Shown: positions 18,102 through 26,416 of the stretch, piece by piece | Layout of the letters: each line of letters begins with the position of its first letter | Numbering within the stretch: the first letter of the stretch is position 1 | Assembly (NCBI GenBank): GCA_963698435.1 | Contig: CAVOQV010000012.1 | Span: forward strand, 62,001 to 126,000 | Length of the DNA: 64,000 nt | Source of the DNA: Sva-07 sp963698435 | GTDB lineage: Bacteria > Actinomycetota > Acidimicrobiia > Acidimicrobiales > Ilumatobacteraceae | Direction of reading: 5' to 3' | The notes under the pieces: model-generated | What the model was told of the DNA's origin: nothing | What the model saw: only the letters and a program-made list of their open reading frames with translations | Database searches by the model: none | Translations under genes and position numbers: made by a program

Positions 18102-19346
18102 ATGACGACGCTCGAATCGCGCCCCGACGCTGCTGCCACCGATCCCGAGATCCGCGAGGTGACCGAGGCCATCGACGCACTGCTCGCCGAGAACGACCCC
18201 ACCAGGATGGACAACGTCGAGTTCCGCGGTGCCCGCTACGACGCCGGACTCGCCTGGGTTCACTTCCCGAAGGGCTACGGCGGGCTCGGCGTGCGTCCCG
18301 AGCTGAACAAGCTCGTCGACGCCCGCATGAAGCAAGCAGGAGCGAAGCCGACCGAGCCGGTGAGTTTCTTCATGGCGCTGGCCGGACCGACCATCGTCAC
18401 CCACGGCAGCCACGAAACCAAGGAACGATTCCTGCGCCCGATGTTCACCGGTGAGGAGATCTGGTGCCAGCTGTTCTCGGAGCCCGGCGCCGGCTCCGAC
18501 TTCGCCGGGCTCGCCACCAAGGCCGAGCGCGACGGCGACGAGTGGATCGTCAACGGCCAGAAGGTGTGGAACACGATGGCTCACCTGGCCGACTTCGGGA
18601 TGCTCGTGACCCGCACCGATCCCGAGGCCCCCAAGCACAAGGGCATGACGTACTTCGCGCTCGACATGCATGCCGACGGCGTCGAGGTGCGACCGCTGCG
18701 ACAGATCACCGGGGAGGCCGAGTTCAACGAGGTCTACATGACCGACGTCCGCGTTCCGGACGCCCATCGGATCGGTGAGGTCGGCGAGGGCTGGCGCGCC
18801 AGTCTCACGACGCTCATGAACGAGCGCAACGCGATCGGCACCGGGAGCGGTGCGGGAAGCGGGTCGGTGGCGCGCCGCGGCGCGGCTGCCAACGACGCCA
18901 TCGAGATCTGGAAGAGCCTCGACCCCTCCGAGCAGGACGGCGCCCGCAAGGACCGGCTGATGCAGCTGTGGTGCCAGGCCGAGGTCAACCGCCTGACCAA
19001 TCGCCGTGCCGGTGAGAACGCGAAGGCCGGCAACCCGGGCCCGGAGATGACGATCGCGAAGCTGGCCTTCTCCGAGCTCAACAAGCCGCTCTACGAGTTC
19101 TGCATCGACCTGATGGGCGCGGACGCGCTGATCGGTTACGACTACACGTTCCGGCGCCCCGGCGATCTCGACATCACCGGCGGCACGCACGGGACCCGGT
19201 ACTCGTTCATGCGCGTCCGAGCGAACTCGATCGAGGGTGGGACGTCGGAGATCCTCCGCAACATCATCGGCGAACAGGTCCTCGGCCTCCCGGGCGAACC
19301 CCGCGTCGACAAGTCGGTTCCCTGGAACGAAGTCCCGCGCAACTAG
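18102..19346 (+). CDS. Acyl-CoA dehydrogenase family protein
   Basis: Probable FAD-dependent acyl-CoA dehydrogenase, 414 residues. QLFSEPGAGSDFAGL and VNGQKVWNTMA are the FAD/substrate-binding middle-domain motifs. The C-terminal domain ends with RANSIEGGTSEILRNIIGEQVLGLP, a standard FadE ending, in a position where many members place the catalytic base. Chain-length preference cannot be read. It lies between ftsY and ffh, which are usually adjacent or separated by ribosomal genes, so it looks like a later insertion sharing the strand. Confidence 0.88.
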   Translation: MTTLESRPDAAATDPEIREVTEAIDALLAENDPTRMDNVEFRGARYDAGLAWVHFPKGYGGLGVRPELNKLVDARMKQAGAKPTEPVSFFMALAGPTIVTHGSHETKERFLRPMFTGEEIWCQLFSEPGAGSDFAGLATKAERDGDEWIVNGQKVWNTMAHLADFGMLVTRTDPEAPKHKGMTYFALDMHADGVEVRPLRQITGEAEFNEVYMTDVRVPDAHRIGEVGEGWRASLTTLMNERNAIGTGSGAGSGSVARRGAAANDAIEIWKSLDPSEQDGARKDRLMQLWCQAEVNRLTNRRAGENAKAGNPGPEMTIAKLAFSELNKPLYEFCIDLMGADALIGYDYTFRRPGDLDITGGTHGTRYSFMRVRANSIEGGTSEILRNIIGEQVLGLPGEPRVDKSVPWNEVPRN

Positions 19347-19369
19347 CCGCCGCTAACCTCGGGGGCCTG

Positions 19370-20833
19370 ATGTTCGACAACCTGTCCACCCGACTCGAAG
19401 GCATCGTCAAGAAGATCCGCGGCAAGGGCCGGCTGACGGAGGCCGACGTCGACGAGGTGATGAAGGAGATCCGCACCGCGCTCCTGGAAGCCGACGTCAA
19501 CGTCACCGTCGTCCGTTCGGTGTGCAACCGGATCCGCGAGACCGCCATCGGCGCCACTCGCTCGGCCGCCCTCGACCCTGCCCAGCAGGTGGTCAAGGCC
19601 GTCAACGACGAACTGACGCGGGCCCTCGGCGGCGAGACACTCACGATCACCTACGCTTCCAAGCCGCCCACGGTGGTGCTGATGGCCGGCCTGCAGGGCT
19701 CCGGCAAGACCACCAACTCGGCCAAGTTGGCGACGTGGTTCAAGGGGCAGGGTCGCCAGCCGTTGCTCGTCGGCGCCGATCTTCAGCGCCCGGCCGCCGT
19801 CGAACAGTTGCGCACGCTCGGGCGCCAGATCGACGTCCCCGTCTTCTCCGATCCGTCCGACCCGGTCCGGGCCTCGGCGGCGGGTCTCGAAGAGGCGAAG
19901 CGCCTCGGCCGCGACGTGGTGATCGTCGATACCGCCGGTCGCTTGTCGATCGACGCCGAGATGATGGAGCAGGTCCGTCAGATCTCTGCAGCGGTCGAGC
20001 CGGACTACACCTTCCTCGTCGTCGATGCCATGACCGGTCAGGACGCCGTCCAGACCGCTGAAGCGTTCCATGAGACGCTGCAGATCGACGGCGTCATCAT
20101 GTCGAAGATGGACGGCGACGCACGCGGTGGCGCAGCGCTGTCGGTCAAGGAGGTCATCGGTCGTCCGATCGCGTTCGCCTCGACCGGCGAGAAGCTCACC
20201 GAGTTCGAGCAGTTCCACCCTGACCGGATGGCCGGGCGCATCCTCGGCATGGGCGACATGCTCACGCTGATCGAGCAGGCTGAACGGGCCTTCGAAGCCG
20301 ACCAGGCCGAGCAGGCCGCCGCGAAGCTGATGGAGGGGCAGTTCACCCTCGACGACTTCCTCGAACAGATGCAGCAGATCAAGAAGATGGGCTCGCTCGG
20401 GAACCTGATGGGGATGATGCCGGGCATGCCCAAGGAGCTCAAGGGCGCCAAGATCGACGACGACGACCTCAAGCCGATCGAAGCGATCATCCGCTCGATG
20501 ACCCCCGAGGAACGAGCGACACCGGTGATCATCAACGGCAGCCGCCGACAACGCATCGCCAACGGCTCGGGCACGGAGGTCGGCGACGTCAACCGGCTGG
20601 TCAAGCAGTTCGGCGAGATGCAGAAGATGATGAAGAAGATGGGGATGGGCGGCCCCGGTGGCGGTCGGCCCGGCAAGGGAAAGAAGGGCAAGAAGGGCCG
20701 CAAGGGTTCCGGCCCGAAGGGCCGTGGCCTTCCTCCGGGGCTCCTCGATCCCAACGCCACCGGTGGAATGGACATCCCGGGGCTTCCGGGAATGCCGAAC
20801 ATGCCCGGCCTGCCAGGCGTTCCCAACCGCTGA
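19370..20833 (+). CDS. ffh: Signal recognition particle protein Ffh
   Basis: SRP54 homologue that binds signal peptides and 4.5S RNA. 487 residues. NG domain: GLQGSGKTTNSAKLA near residue 106, DLQRPAAVEQL, DTAGRLS, SKMDGDARGG. The methionine-rich M domain spans about 300-440, with GSLGNLMGMMPGMP and the RNA-binding SRRQRIANGSGT. The tail is unusually long and low-complexity, rich in Gly/Lys and then Pro/Gly/Met. TAACCT lies 10 bases upstream of the ATG with no ribosome site. It pairs functionally with FtsY upstream. Confidence 0.96.
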   Translation: MFDNLSTRLEGIVKKIRGKGRLTEADVDEVMKEIRTALLEADVNVTVVRSVCNRIRETAIGATRSAALDPAQQVVKAVNDELTRALGGETLTITYASKPPTVVLMAGLQGSGKTTNSAKLATWFKGQGRQPLLVGADLQRPAAVEQLRTLGRQIDVPVFSDPSDPVRASAAGLEEAKRLGRDVVIVDTAGRLSIDAEMMEQVRQISAAVEPDYTFLVVDAMTGQDAVQTAEAFHETLQIDGVIMSKMDGDARGGAALSVKEVIGRPIAFASTGEKLTEFEQFHPDRMAGRILGMGDMLTLIEQAERAFEADQAEQAAAKLMEGQFTLDDFLEQMQQIKKMGSLGNLMGMMPGMPKELKGAKIDDDDLKPIEAIIRSMTPEERATPVIINGSRRQRIANGSGTEVGDVNRLVKQFGEMQKMMKKMGMGGPGGGRPGKGKKGKKGRKGSGPKGRGLPPGLLDPNATGGMDIPGLPGMPNMPGLPGVPNR

Positions 20834-20853
20834 TCCACTCAGAACGTCCGGTC

Positions 20854-20881
20854 GGCGGGCGAGGGGATTCCAGCGCCCGCC
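20854..20881 (+). terminator. Hairpin between ffh and rpsP
   Basis: Perfect 8-base GC stem (20854-20861 with 20874-20881) around a 12-base loop, without a U-tract. It directly precedes the TAGCCT hexamer of the rpsP promoter, so ffh transcription may end here and the ribosomal operon start anew. Confidence 0.55.
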
Positions 20882-20883
20882 GC

Positions 20884-20889
20884 TAGCCT
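20884..20889 (+). promoter_or_regulatory. Probable -10 hexamer of the rpsP operon
   Basis: TAGCCT, matching the hexamer seen before many starts in this window, but here about 40 bases upstream of the ATG. A GGAG ribosome site lies within the intervening leader, so this operon would be leadered, unlike most neighbours. Confidence 0.5.
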
Positions 20890-20928
20890 TGCAACGTTCT
20901 CATTTGCACCCAGGAGTATCGATTTCAC

Positions 20929-21201
20929 ATGGCAGTCAAGTTGCGGCTCACCCGCATCGGCAAGAAGAAGCAGCCCCAGTACCGCATCGTCGCGGCCGAC
21001 GCCCGCTCGCCGCGTGATGGCCGATTCATCGAGATCCTCGGTCATTACGATCCTCGCCAGGACCCGTCGGTGCTCACCGTCGACAACGACAAGGCCGTGA
21101 AGTGGCTCGCCGAGGGTGCGCAGCCGACCGAACGGGTCGCCAAGCTGCTCCAGATCTCGGGCGCCATCGAGCAGTTCGAGGCCGCCAAGGCAAGCAAGTG
21201 A
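20929..21201 (+). CDS. rpsP: 30S ribosomal protein S16
   Basis: 90 residues beginning MAVKLRLTRIGKKKQPQYRI, with VAADARSPRDGRFIEILGHYDP, the S16 signature. Normal length. It is the first gene of a tight unit rpsP-khpA-rimM-trmD-rplS. A GGAG lies 12 bases before the ATG, a little far but usable. Confidence 0.97.
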   Translation: MAVKLRLTRIGKKKQPQYRIVAADARSPRDGRFIEILGHYDPRQDPSVLTVDNDKAVKWLAEGAQPTERVAKLLQISGAIEQFEAAKASK

Positions 21202-21488
21202 GCGACGTCGACACCGACACCGCCGCCGAGCCGTCCGACGAATTGGCGCCGACGGCCGTTGCCGTCCTGACGCACATCGTCAAGTCGCTCGTCGACGATC
21301 CCGACTCCGTCACCGTCGAGGTCGACGATTCGGGCCGTCGTCCGACGCTCAACGTTCGGGTCGGCGAAGGCGAGCTCGGACGCGTGATCGGCCGCCGGGG
21401 CCGCACCGCATCGAGCATCCGCACGGTCACTCGTGCTGCTGCGAGCAAAGACGATGTCGAAATCGACATCGAGTTCCTCGACGACTGA
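21198..21488 (+). CDS. khpA: KH-domain RNA-binding protein KhpA
   Basis: 96 residues from a GTG overlapping the rpsP stop by four bases (GTGA). It contains one KH domain with the GxxG loop GRVIGRRGRTASSIRTV near residues 60-76. In other bacteria KhpA partners with KhpB/Jag in RNA binding and cell-wall control. Its place between rpsP and rimM is characteristic. The N-terminus is acidic and somewhat longer than average. The longer in-frame start at 21102 is inside rpsP and rejected. Confidence 0.9.
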   Translation: MSDVDTDTAAEPSDELAPTAVAVLTHIVKSLVDDPDSVTVEVDDSGRRPTLNVRVGEGELGRVIGRRGRTASSIRTVTRAAASKDDVEIDIEFLDD

Positions 21489-21497
21489 GCTGAGCTC

Positions 21498-21977
21498 TTG
21501 ACCGACGACGGCTTGCTCGAAGTCGGTCACATCCGCCGCGCGCACGGCTTGCGTGGTGACGTGTTCGTCCAGTTGCTCTCGGATTCCGACGTCCGCGTGG
21601 CGCCGGGCAGCGAGTTGTTCGCGAACGGAGAGCGACTCGTCGTCGAGTCGTCACGGATCGCCTCCAACGGCCGGCGGGTGGTGAAGTTCGCCCAGATCGC
21701 CGACCGCACGGCGGCCGAAACCTACGCGAACCGGGTGCTCCGGGGTCGTCCGATCGAGGACCCGGACGCATTGTGGGTGCACGAGATGATCGGGCGTCGA
21801 GTCGTCGACGCCGAGGGCACCGACCGTGGCCTGTGCGTCTCGGTTCTCGCGAACCCCGCTGCCGACCTCCTCGAGCTCGACACGGGTGCACTCGTCCCGT
21901 CGAACTTCGTGGTGTCCATCGACGCCGACACGATCCACGTCGACACCCCCGACGGTCTCTTCGACCTGGACTCGTGA
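21498..21977 (+). CDS. rimM: Ribosome maturation factor RimM
   Basis: 16S rRNA processing factor that binds S19. 159 residues from a TTG start: LEVGHIRRAHGLRGDVFVQLLSD is the N-terminal RimM motif, and the C-terminal PRC-barrel-like half has LWVHEMIGRRVVDAEG. TTG is supported by the position right after khpA (9 bases) and immediate family homology. Its stop overlaps the trmD ATG by one base. Confidence 0.92.
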   Translation: MTDDGLLEVGHIRRAHGLRGDVFVQLLSDSDVRVAPGSELFANGERLVVESSRIASNGRRVVKFAQIADRTAAETYANRVLRGRPIEDPDALWVHEMIGRRVVDAEGTDRGLCVSVLANPAADLLELDTGALVPSNFVVSIDADTIHVDTPDGLFDLDS

Positions 21978-22756
21978 TGCCTGGATCCCCCAGTCCGGGT
22001 CTCGGGGAACCGCCTGACGCCCTTCGGATCGACGTCTTTTCGTTGTTCCCCCGACTCGTCGACGGCTTCTGCTCGGAGAGCCTGCTCGGCAAGGCCCGCG
22101 GCCAGGGCCTGCTCGATCTGCGCTGTCACGACATTCGTGAGCAGACCACCGACGTCCACCGCACCGTCGACGATGCGCCGTTCGGCGGGGGAGCCGGCAT
22201 GGTGATGCGAGCGCAACCGATCTTCGAGGCCGTCGAAACGGTCGGCCCGCCCCGACCGTTGCTGTTGCTCGGCCCTGGTGGACGGCGATTCGATCAGGCA
22301 ATGGCTGCCGAACTCGCCGCCGGTGAAGGGTTCAGCTTGCTGTGCGGGAGGTATGAGGGCGTCGATCATCGGGTGCGTCAGCATCTCGTCGACGGTGAGG
22401 TGAGCGTCGGTGACGTGGTGCTCAGCGGGGGCGAGGTGGCGGCCTGTCTGATGATCGAGGCCGTCACGCGGCTGCGTGACGGGGCGATGGGCAACGCGGT
22501 CAGCACGATCACCGAGAGCTTCGGCGAATCCGGTCTGCTCGAGGAGCCGCAGTTCACCCGCCCGGCGGAGTTCCGCGGGTGGGACGTCCCCGAGATCCTG
22601 CGCAGCGGAGACCACGCCCGCATCGAACGGTGGCGCCGCGCCCAGCGGCTCCATCGGACGCTTCGCGATCGTCCCGACCTGATCGAGCAACGGGGTGGGC
22701 TGTCGACAGATGACACGCGACTGTTGGAAGAGTTCCCTGCCGTCCCGTATCATTGA
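21977..22756 (+). CDS. trmD: tRNA (guanine37-N1)-methyltransferase TrmD
   Basis: Makes m1G37 in tRNAs to prevent frameshifting. 259 residues. The SPOUT knot motifs are clear: LLCGRYEGVDHRV and VGDVVLSGGEVAACLMIEA, plus APFGGGAGMVMR. The ATG overlaps the rimM stop by one base; an adjacent GTG one codon earlier is possible. The N-terminus has about 14 extra residues before the conserved RIDVFSLFP. Confidence 0.95.
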   Translation: MPGSPSPGLGEPPDALRIDVFSLFPRLVDGFCSESLLGKARGQGLLDLRCHDIREQTTDVHRTVDDAPFGGGAGMVMRAQPIFEAVETVGPPRPLLLLGPGGRRFDQAMAAELAAGEGFSLLCGRYEGVDHRVRQHLVDGEVSVGDVVLSGGEVAACLMIEAVTRLRDGAMGNAVSTITESFGESGLLEEPQFTRPAEFRGWDVPEILRSGDHARIERWRRAQRLHRTLRDRPDLIEQRGGLSTDDTRLLEEFPAVPYH

Positions 22757-22861
22757 CGGGCCCCATCGGCGCGAGCGTGCGTCCGTGATCAGCGCACAGA
22801 AATTGCATCGGCCATCCGGCTCGCATCCAGACTCGCAGCCCAGACAACGCAGGTAGACGCC

Positions 22862-23209
22862 ATGAAAGCCACTGACCTCATCGACAACGACTCGATCCGC
22901 GACGACATCCCCGATTTCCAGGCGGGTGACGAGCTGAAGGTGCACGTCCGCGTCGTCGAGGGCGGCAAGGAGCGCATCCAGGTGTTCCAGGGTGATGTCA
23001 TCGGCCGTCAGGGCGGTGGGCTGCAGGAGACCTACACGGTCCGCAAGCTCAGCTACGGCGTGGGAGTCGAGCGCACCTTCCCGTTGCACACGCCGACCGT
23101 GCAGAAGATCGAGGTCGTCAAGCGTGGCGACGTCCGCCGGGCCAAGCTGTACTACCTGCGCGACCGCAAGGGCAAGGCCGCCAAGATCCGCGAGAAGCGC
23201 GACTTCTGA
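22862..23209 (+). CDS. rplS: 50S ribosomal protein L19
   Basis: 115 residues. FQAGDELKVHVRVVEG, IQVFQGDVI, and ERTFPLHTPTVQKIEVVKRGDVRRAKLYYLRDR are signature L19 segments. It lies 105 bases after trmD; the gap probably carries a short leader. A double hairpin follows it, marking the end of the ribosomal unit. Confidence 0.97.
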   Translation: MKATDLIDNDSIRDDIPDFQAGDELKVHVRVVEGGKERIQVFQGDVIGRQGGGLQETYTVRKLSYGVGVERTFPLHTPTVQKIEVVKRGDVRRAKLYYLRDRKGKAAKIREKRDF

Positions 23210-23216
23210 GGTCTCG

Positions 23217-23256
23217 GGCTCGCCGAGTGCGAGCCGTTCGGCGCCCCCTGGGCGCC
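23217..23256 (+). terminator. Double hairpin after rplS
   Basis: First stem 23217-23222 with 23230-23235 (6 bp, 7-base loop). Second stem 23240-23246 with 23250-23256 (7 bp, 3-base loop). Both are GC-rich and just after the rplS stop, so they probably end the rpsP-rplS transcript. Confidence 0.6.
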
Positions 23257-23302
23257 TTGATCGGGCATCCGGCCCCTCCTGACGACACGACGGAGGTCTG
23301 CG

Positions 23303-23671
23303 ATGCCCGAACACCGATCCCCTCGACGAGATCTGTCCAACCGCGCACGAGGACGGTGGGGCGAAGAACTGGCCGCCGCTCACTATCGCCGTCTCGGAGC
23401 CGACGTCGTCGATCGGAACTGGCGATCGACGACCGGCGAACTCGATCTCATCGTGATCGACGGATCGACCTACGTGTTCAGCGAGGTCAAGGCTCGACGC
23501 TCGTCCGACTTCGGACCTGCGTCGGCGGCCGTCACCGTCGCCAAACAGCGTCGGATCCGTCAGCTCGCGGTCGAGTGGCTCCGCGCCCACGACGTGCACG
23601 CCCGATCCATACGGTTCGACGTCGTGGCGATCACCGGCACCGACCTCGAACTGATCACGGACGCGTTCTGA
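23303..23671 (+). CDS. YraN/UPF0102 family protein
   Basis: 122 residues. N-terminal RARGRWGEELAAAHYRRLGADVVDRNWR, then GELDLIVIDG and VFSEVKARRS: the restriction-endonuclease-like core E-x-D-...-E-V-K of the YraN family, whose nuclease role is predicted from fold only. A strong GGAGG lies 6 bases before the ATG, unlike the leaderless neighbours. It follows rplS as in many actinobacteria, where ribonuclease HII often lies between; no rnhB is seen here. Confidence 0.9.
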   Translation: MPEHRSPRRDLSNRARGRWGEELAAAHYRRLGADVVDRNWRSTTGELDLIVIDGSTYVFSEVKARRSSDFGPASAAVTVAKQRRIRQLAVEWLRAHDVHARSIRFDVVAITGTDLELITDAF

Positions 23672-23727
23672 CCGCCCCGCCGCCACAGCGGTGACACGTC
23701 CACGACGTGCCTGGTGCATCGCGTACG

Positions 23728-23838
23728 TCAGCCGGCGAGGGCCCAGATCAGGAGTCCGAGCGAGACCACCAGCGCTGACGCGACGAGCACGTAGTCGGCT
23801 GGCTTCGCTCTGAACTTCCGGTACGGGTTGAGTCCCAC
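23728..23838 (-). CDS. 36-residue single-pass membrane protein
   Basis: A short frame starting at GTG 23836-23838: basic head VGLNPYRKFRAKPADY and then one hydrophobic helix of about 20 residues (VLVASALVVSLGLLIWALAG) that ends the protein. The positive-inside head plus terminal helix is typical of tiny membrane proteins, and the reading frame has strong third-position GC. It is divergent from the enoyl-CoA hydratase, with 23 bases between starts, so the two share a promoter region. Function unknown. Confidence 0.6.
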   Translation of the reverse strand: MGLNPYRKFRAKPADYVLVASALVVSLGLLIWALAG

Positions 23839-23861
23839 GTCGGTCAGTATCGTCGCCCGAC

Positions 23862-24663
23862 ATGGCCTCTGACACCCGCGAGCTCGAATCGATCACCGTT
23901 GAACGCACCGACGGGGTCGTCACGATCACCCTTCGGCGGCCGGAGAAGAAGAACGCGGCGGACGCCGCCATGTGGAACGAACTCCTCGACGAGTTCCGGT
24001 CGATCGCGTTCGAACCCGGCCGACCGGGCGGTCGTACTCACCGGGGCCGGCGGCAACTTCTGCTCGGGAGCCGACCTCTGGCAGGGCGGCTCCGGCGATG
24101 AGCCGCCGCCGCACCAGCTCACGGCGATGCGTCACATCACCGATGTCTGCCTTGCGCTGCACCGCATTCCGCAACCGACGGTGGCCAAGGTGCGCGGCGT
24201 CGCCGTCGGCGCCGGGCTCAACATGGCGCTGTCGTGCGACCTGATCGTGGCATCGGAGGACGCACGCTTCTCGGAGATCTTCGCCAAGCGTGGTCTCAGC
24301 CTCGACTTCGGTGGCTCGTGGCTGCTGCCCCGACTCGTCGGCATGCACCGGGCCAAGGAGCTCGCGTTGCTCGCCGAGATCATCGATGCGTCGCGGGCGG
24401 CCGAGATGGGTCTCGTCAATCGGGTGCTGCCGGAAGAGGAACTCGACGCGTTCGTCGACGACTGGGCGAGTCGGCTCGCAGGTGGCCCGCCGATCGCGCT
24501 CGCAATGTCGAAGCGGTTGCTGAACAACTCGATGCACGTCACGCTCGAAGAGGCGCTCGACGACGAAGGGCTGTCGCAGACCGTCAACTTCGGTACCAAG
24601 GACACCATCGAGGCGATCAAGGCCTTCATGGAGAAGCGCGACCCCGTCTTCGAAGGGCGCTGA
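23862..24663 (+). CDS. Enoyl-CoA hydratase/isomerase family protein (one frame break)
   Basis: Crotonase-fold enzyme. The start (MASDTRELESITVERTDGVVTITLRRPEKKNA) is in one frame; near 24,010-24,020 one extra base moves the rest into another frame, beginning AVVLTGAGGNFCSGADL. The oxyanion-hole residues are in GNFCSGADL and VAVGAGLNMALSCDL. FAKRGLSLDFGGSW and AKELALLAEIIDA follow. Total about 266 residues, normal. Probably hydrates enoyl-CoA in beta-oxidation, but the substrate cannot be read. TATCGT lies 8 bases before the ATG. Confidence 0.87.
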
Positions 24664-24747
24664 CGACGGGGAGGTCAGTGGGCTCGACCGGTTCCGTCGG
24701 GAGGTGTGACCTGTGGCGCGGGCCGCGCCGTCGGGGTGGGGTGGGCG

Positions 24748-24795
24748 TAGCGTCGCTCGTTGAGCGCTGTGAGTGAATCGGCGTCGTACGCCGAT
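24748..24795 (+). promoter_or_regulatory. Probable -10 hexamer and leader hairpin of the SulP gene
   Basis: TAGCGT at 24748-24753 would place the transcript start near 24,760. An 8-base perfect stem (24777-24784 with 24788-24795) around a 3-base loop then lies near the 5' end of the leader, 14 bases before the SulP start codon. Confidence 0.4.
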
Positions 24796-24809
24796 CTCCC
24801 CGAGGTGCC

Positions 24810-26336
24810 ATGTCCATTTCCACGATCTCTTCGCCGCGCGCCCGGTTCCTGCCGGGTGGCCGCTCCGAGTGGTTCACCGACCCGAGGACGAACCTGCTGT
24901 CGGGTCTCGTCGTCGCCCTCGCGCTGATTCCCGAGGCGATCTCGTTCTCGATCATCGCCGGGGTCGACCCGAAGGTCGGCCTGTATGCATCGTTTTCGAT
25001 CGCGATCATCATCTCGTTCTCGGGTGGCCGCCCCGGGATGATCTCCGCCGCGACGGGCGCAATGGCGCTCGTGATCGTGCCGCTGGTGGAGGAGTACGGC
25101 GTGGGCTACCTCTTCGCCGCGACGGTGCTCGCCGGCTTCTTGCAGGTGGGCCTCGGGTACCTCGGCGTCGGCGAGCTCATGCGGTTCATCCCGCGGACGG
25201 TGATGACCGGGTTCGTGAACGCCTTGGCGATCCTGATCTTCCTCGCCCAGGTGCCTCACATCCTGCTCAACGGTGACGACGCCGACTCGAGTCAGTTCTG
25301 GCTGAACCTGCTGTTCATCGCCGTCGGTCTCGCGATCATCTACGGCCTGCCTCGCCTGACGACGGTGGTGCCGTCGCCGCTCGTTGCCATCGTGCTCCTG
25401 GCCGTCGGGGCGATCGTGTTCGACCTCCGACTCCCGACCGTCGGTGACATGGGCGACCTGCCCGGGTCGCTTCCGTTGCCGTCGCTCCCCGATGTGCCGT
25501 TCAACCTCGACATGCTGCTGGTGATCCTGCCGTTCTCGATCACGCTCGCCCTCGTCGGCCTGCTCGAGTCGCTGCTCACCGCCCAACTGCTCGACGACCT
25601 CACCGACAGCGACTCCGACAAGAACCGCGAGTCGCGTGGCCAGGGCATCGCCAACGTGGCGACGGGCTTCCTCGGCGGGATGGCCGGGTGCGCCATGATC
25701 GGGCAATCGATGATCAACTACAAGACCGGCGGGCGCACCCGCCTGTCGACCCTGGCCTCGGGCGTGTTCCTGATCGTCCTGATCCTCGCGCTCGGCGACT
25801 TTGTCGCCCAGATTCCCATGGGGGCGCTCGTCGCCGTGATGGTGATGGTGTCGGTGAGCACGTTCAACTGGCACAGCGTCGCTCCCGACACGATCCGCGT
25901 CATGCCGAGGACCGAGACGATCGTGATGCTGGCGACCGTCGCCATCACGGTGCTCACGCACAACCTCGCCTACGGCGTCGGCGCCGGCGTGGCATTGTCG
26001 GCGGTGTTCTTCGTTCGTCATGTCTCACACGTGGTCAACGTCACCAGCGTGGTCGACCCGGACAACGTCGAACGGCTCTACGACGTGAGCGGTGAGCTGT
26101 TCTTCGCCTCGACGAACGATCTGGTGCACTCGTTCGACTACGACGCCGTCGAGGTCAGCCGAGTCGAGATCGACTTGAGCAACGCTCGGATCTGGGACAC
26201 CTCTGCGGTGGTCGCCCTCGACGCGGTGGTCGAGAAGTTCTCCGAGCGGGGAATCAGCGCCGAACTCGTCGGGCTGAATGTCCACTCCGAACGGCTGCAT
26301 CGCAGCGCGAGTGGTCGATCCGGCGGTGGCCACTGA
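24810..26336 (+). CDS. SulP family anion transporter with STAS domain
   Basis: 508 residues, about 10-12 membrane segments between residues 30 and 400, followed by a STAS domain (about 410-500; VSRVEIDLSNARIWDTSAVVALD, the NTP-binding-like loop). The SulP signature is in LSGLVVALALIPEAISFSIIAGVDPKVGLYAS. Family members carry sulfate, bicarbonate or other anions; the bacterial short form with intact STAS is often a Na+-dependent bicarbonate carrier, but substrate is unresolved. Monocistronic. Confidence 0.9.
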   Translation: MSISTISSPRARFLPGGRSEWFTDPRTNLLSGLVVALALIPEAISFSIIAGVDPKVGLYASFSIAIIISFSGGRPGMISAATGAMALVIVPLVEEYGVGYLFAATVLAGFLQVGLGYLGVGELMRFIPRTVMTGFVNALAILIFLAQVPHILLNGDDADSSQFWLNLLFIAVGLAIIYGLPRLTTVVPSPLVAIVLLAVGAIVFDLRLPTVGDMGDLPGSLPLPSLPDVPFNLDMLLVILPFSITLALVGLLESLLTAQLLDDLTDSDSDKNRESRGQGIANVATGFLGGMAGCAMIGQSMINYKTGGRTRLSTLASGVFLIVLILALGDFVAQIPMGALVAVMVMVSVSTFNWHSVAPDTIRVMPRTETIVMLATVAITVLTHNLAYGVGAGVALSAVFFVRHVSHVVNVTSVVDPDNVERLYDVSGELFFASTNDLVHSFDYDAVEVSRVEIDLSNARIWDTSAVVALDAVVEKFSERGISAELVGLNVHSERLHRSASGRSGGGH

Positions 26337-26416
26337 CCTGAATCGGCTCGGGTCTGCGCCTGCGGCGGCCGCAGGCTGCCGGCTCGGCGGCGATCGTGCT
26401 CGTTAGCCTGGCGGAG

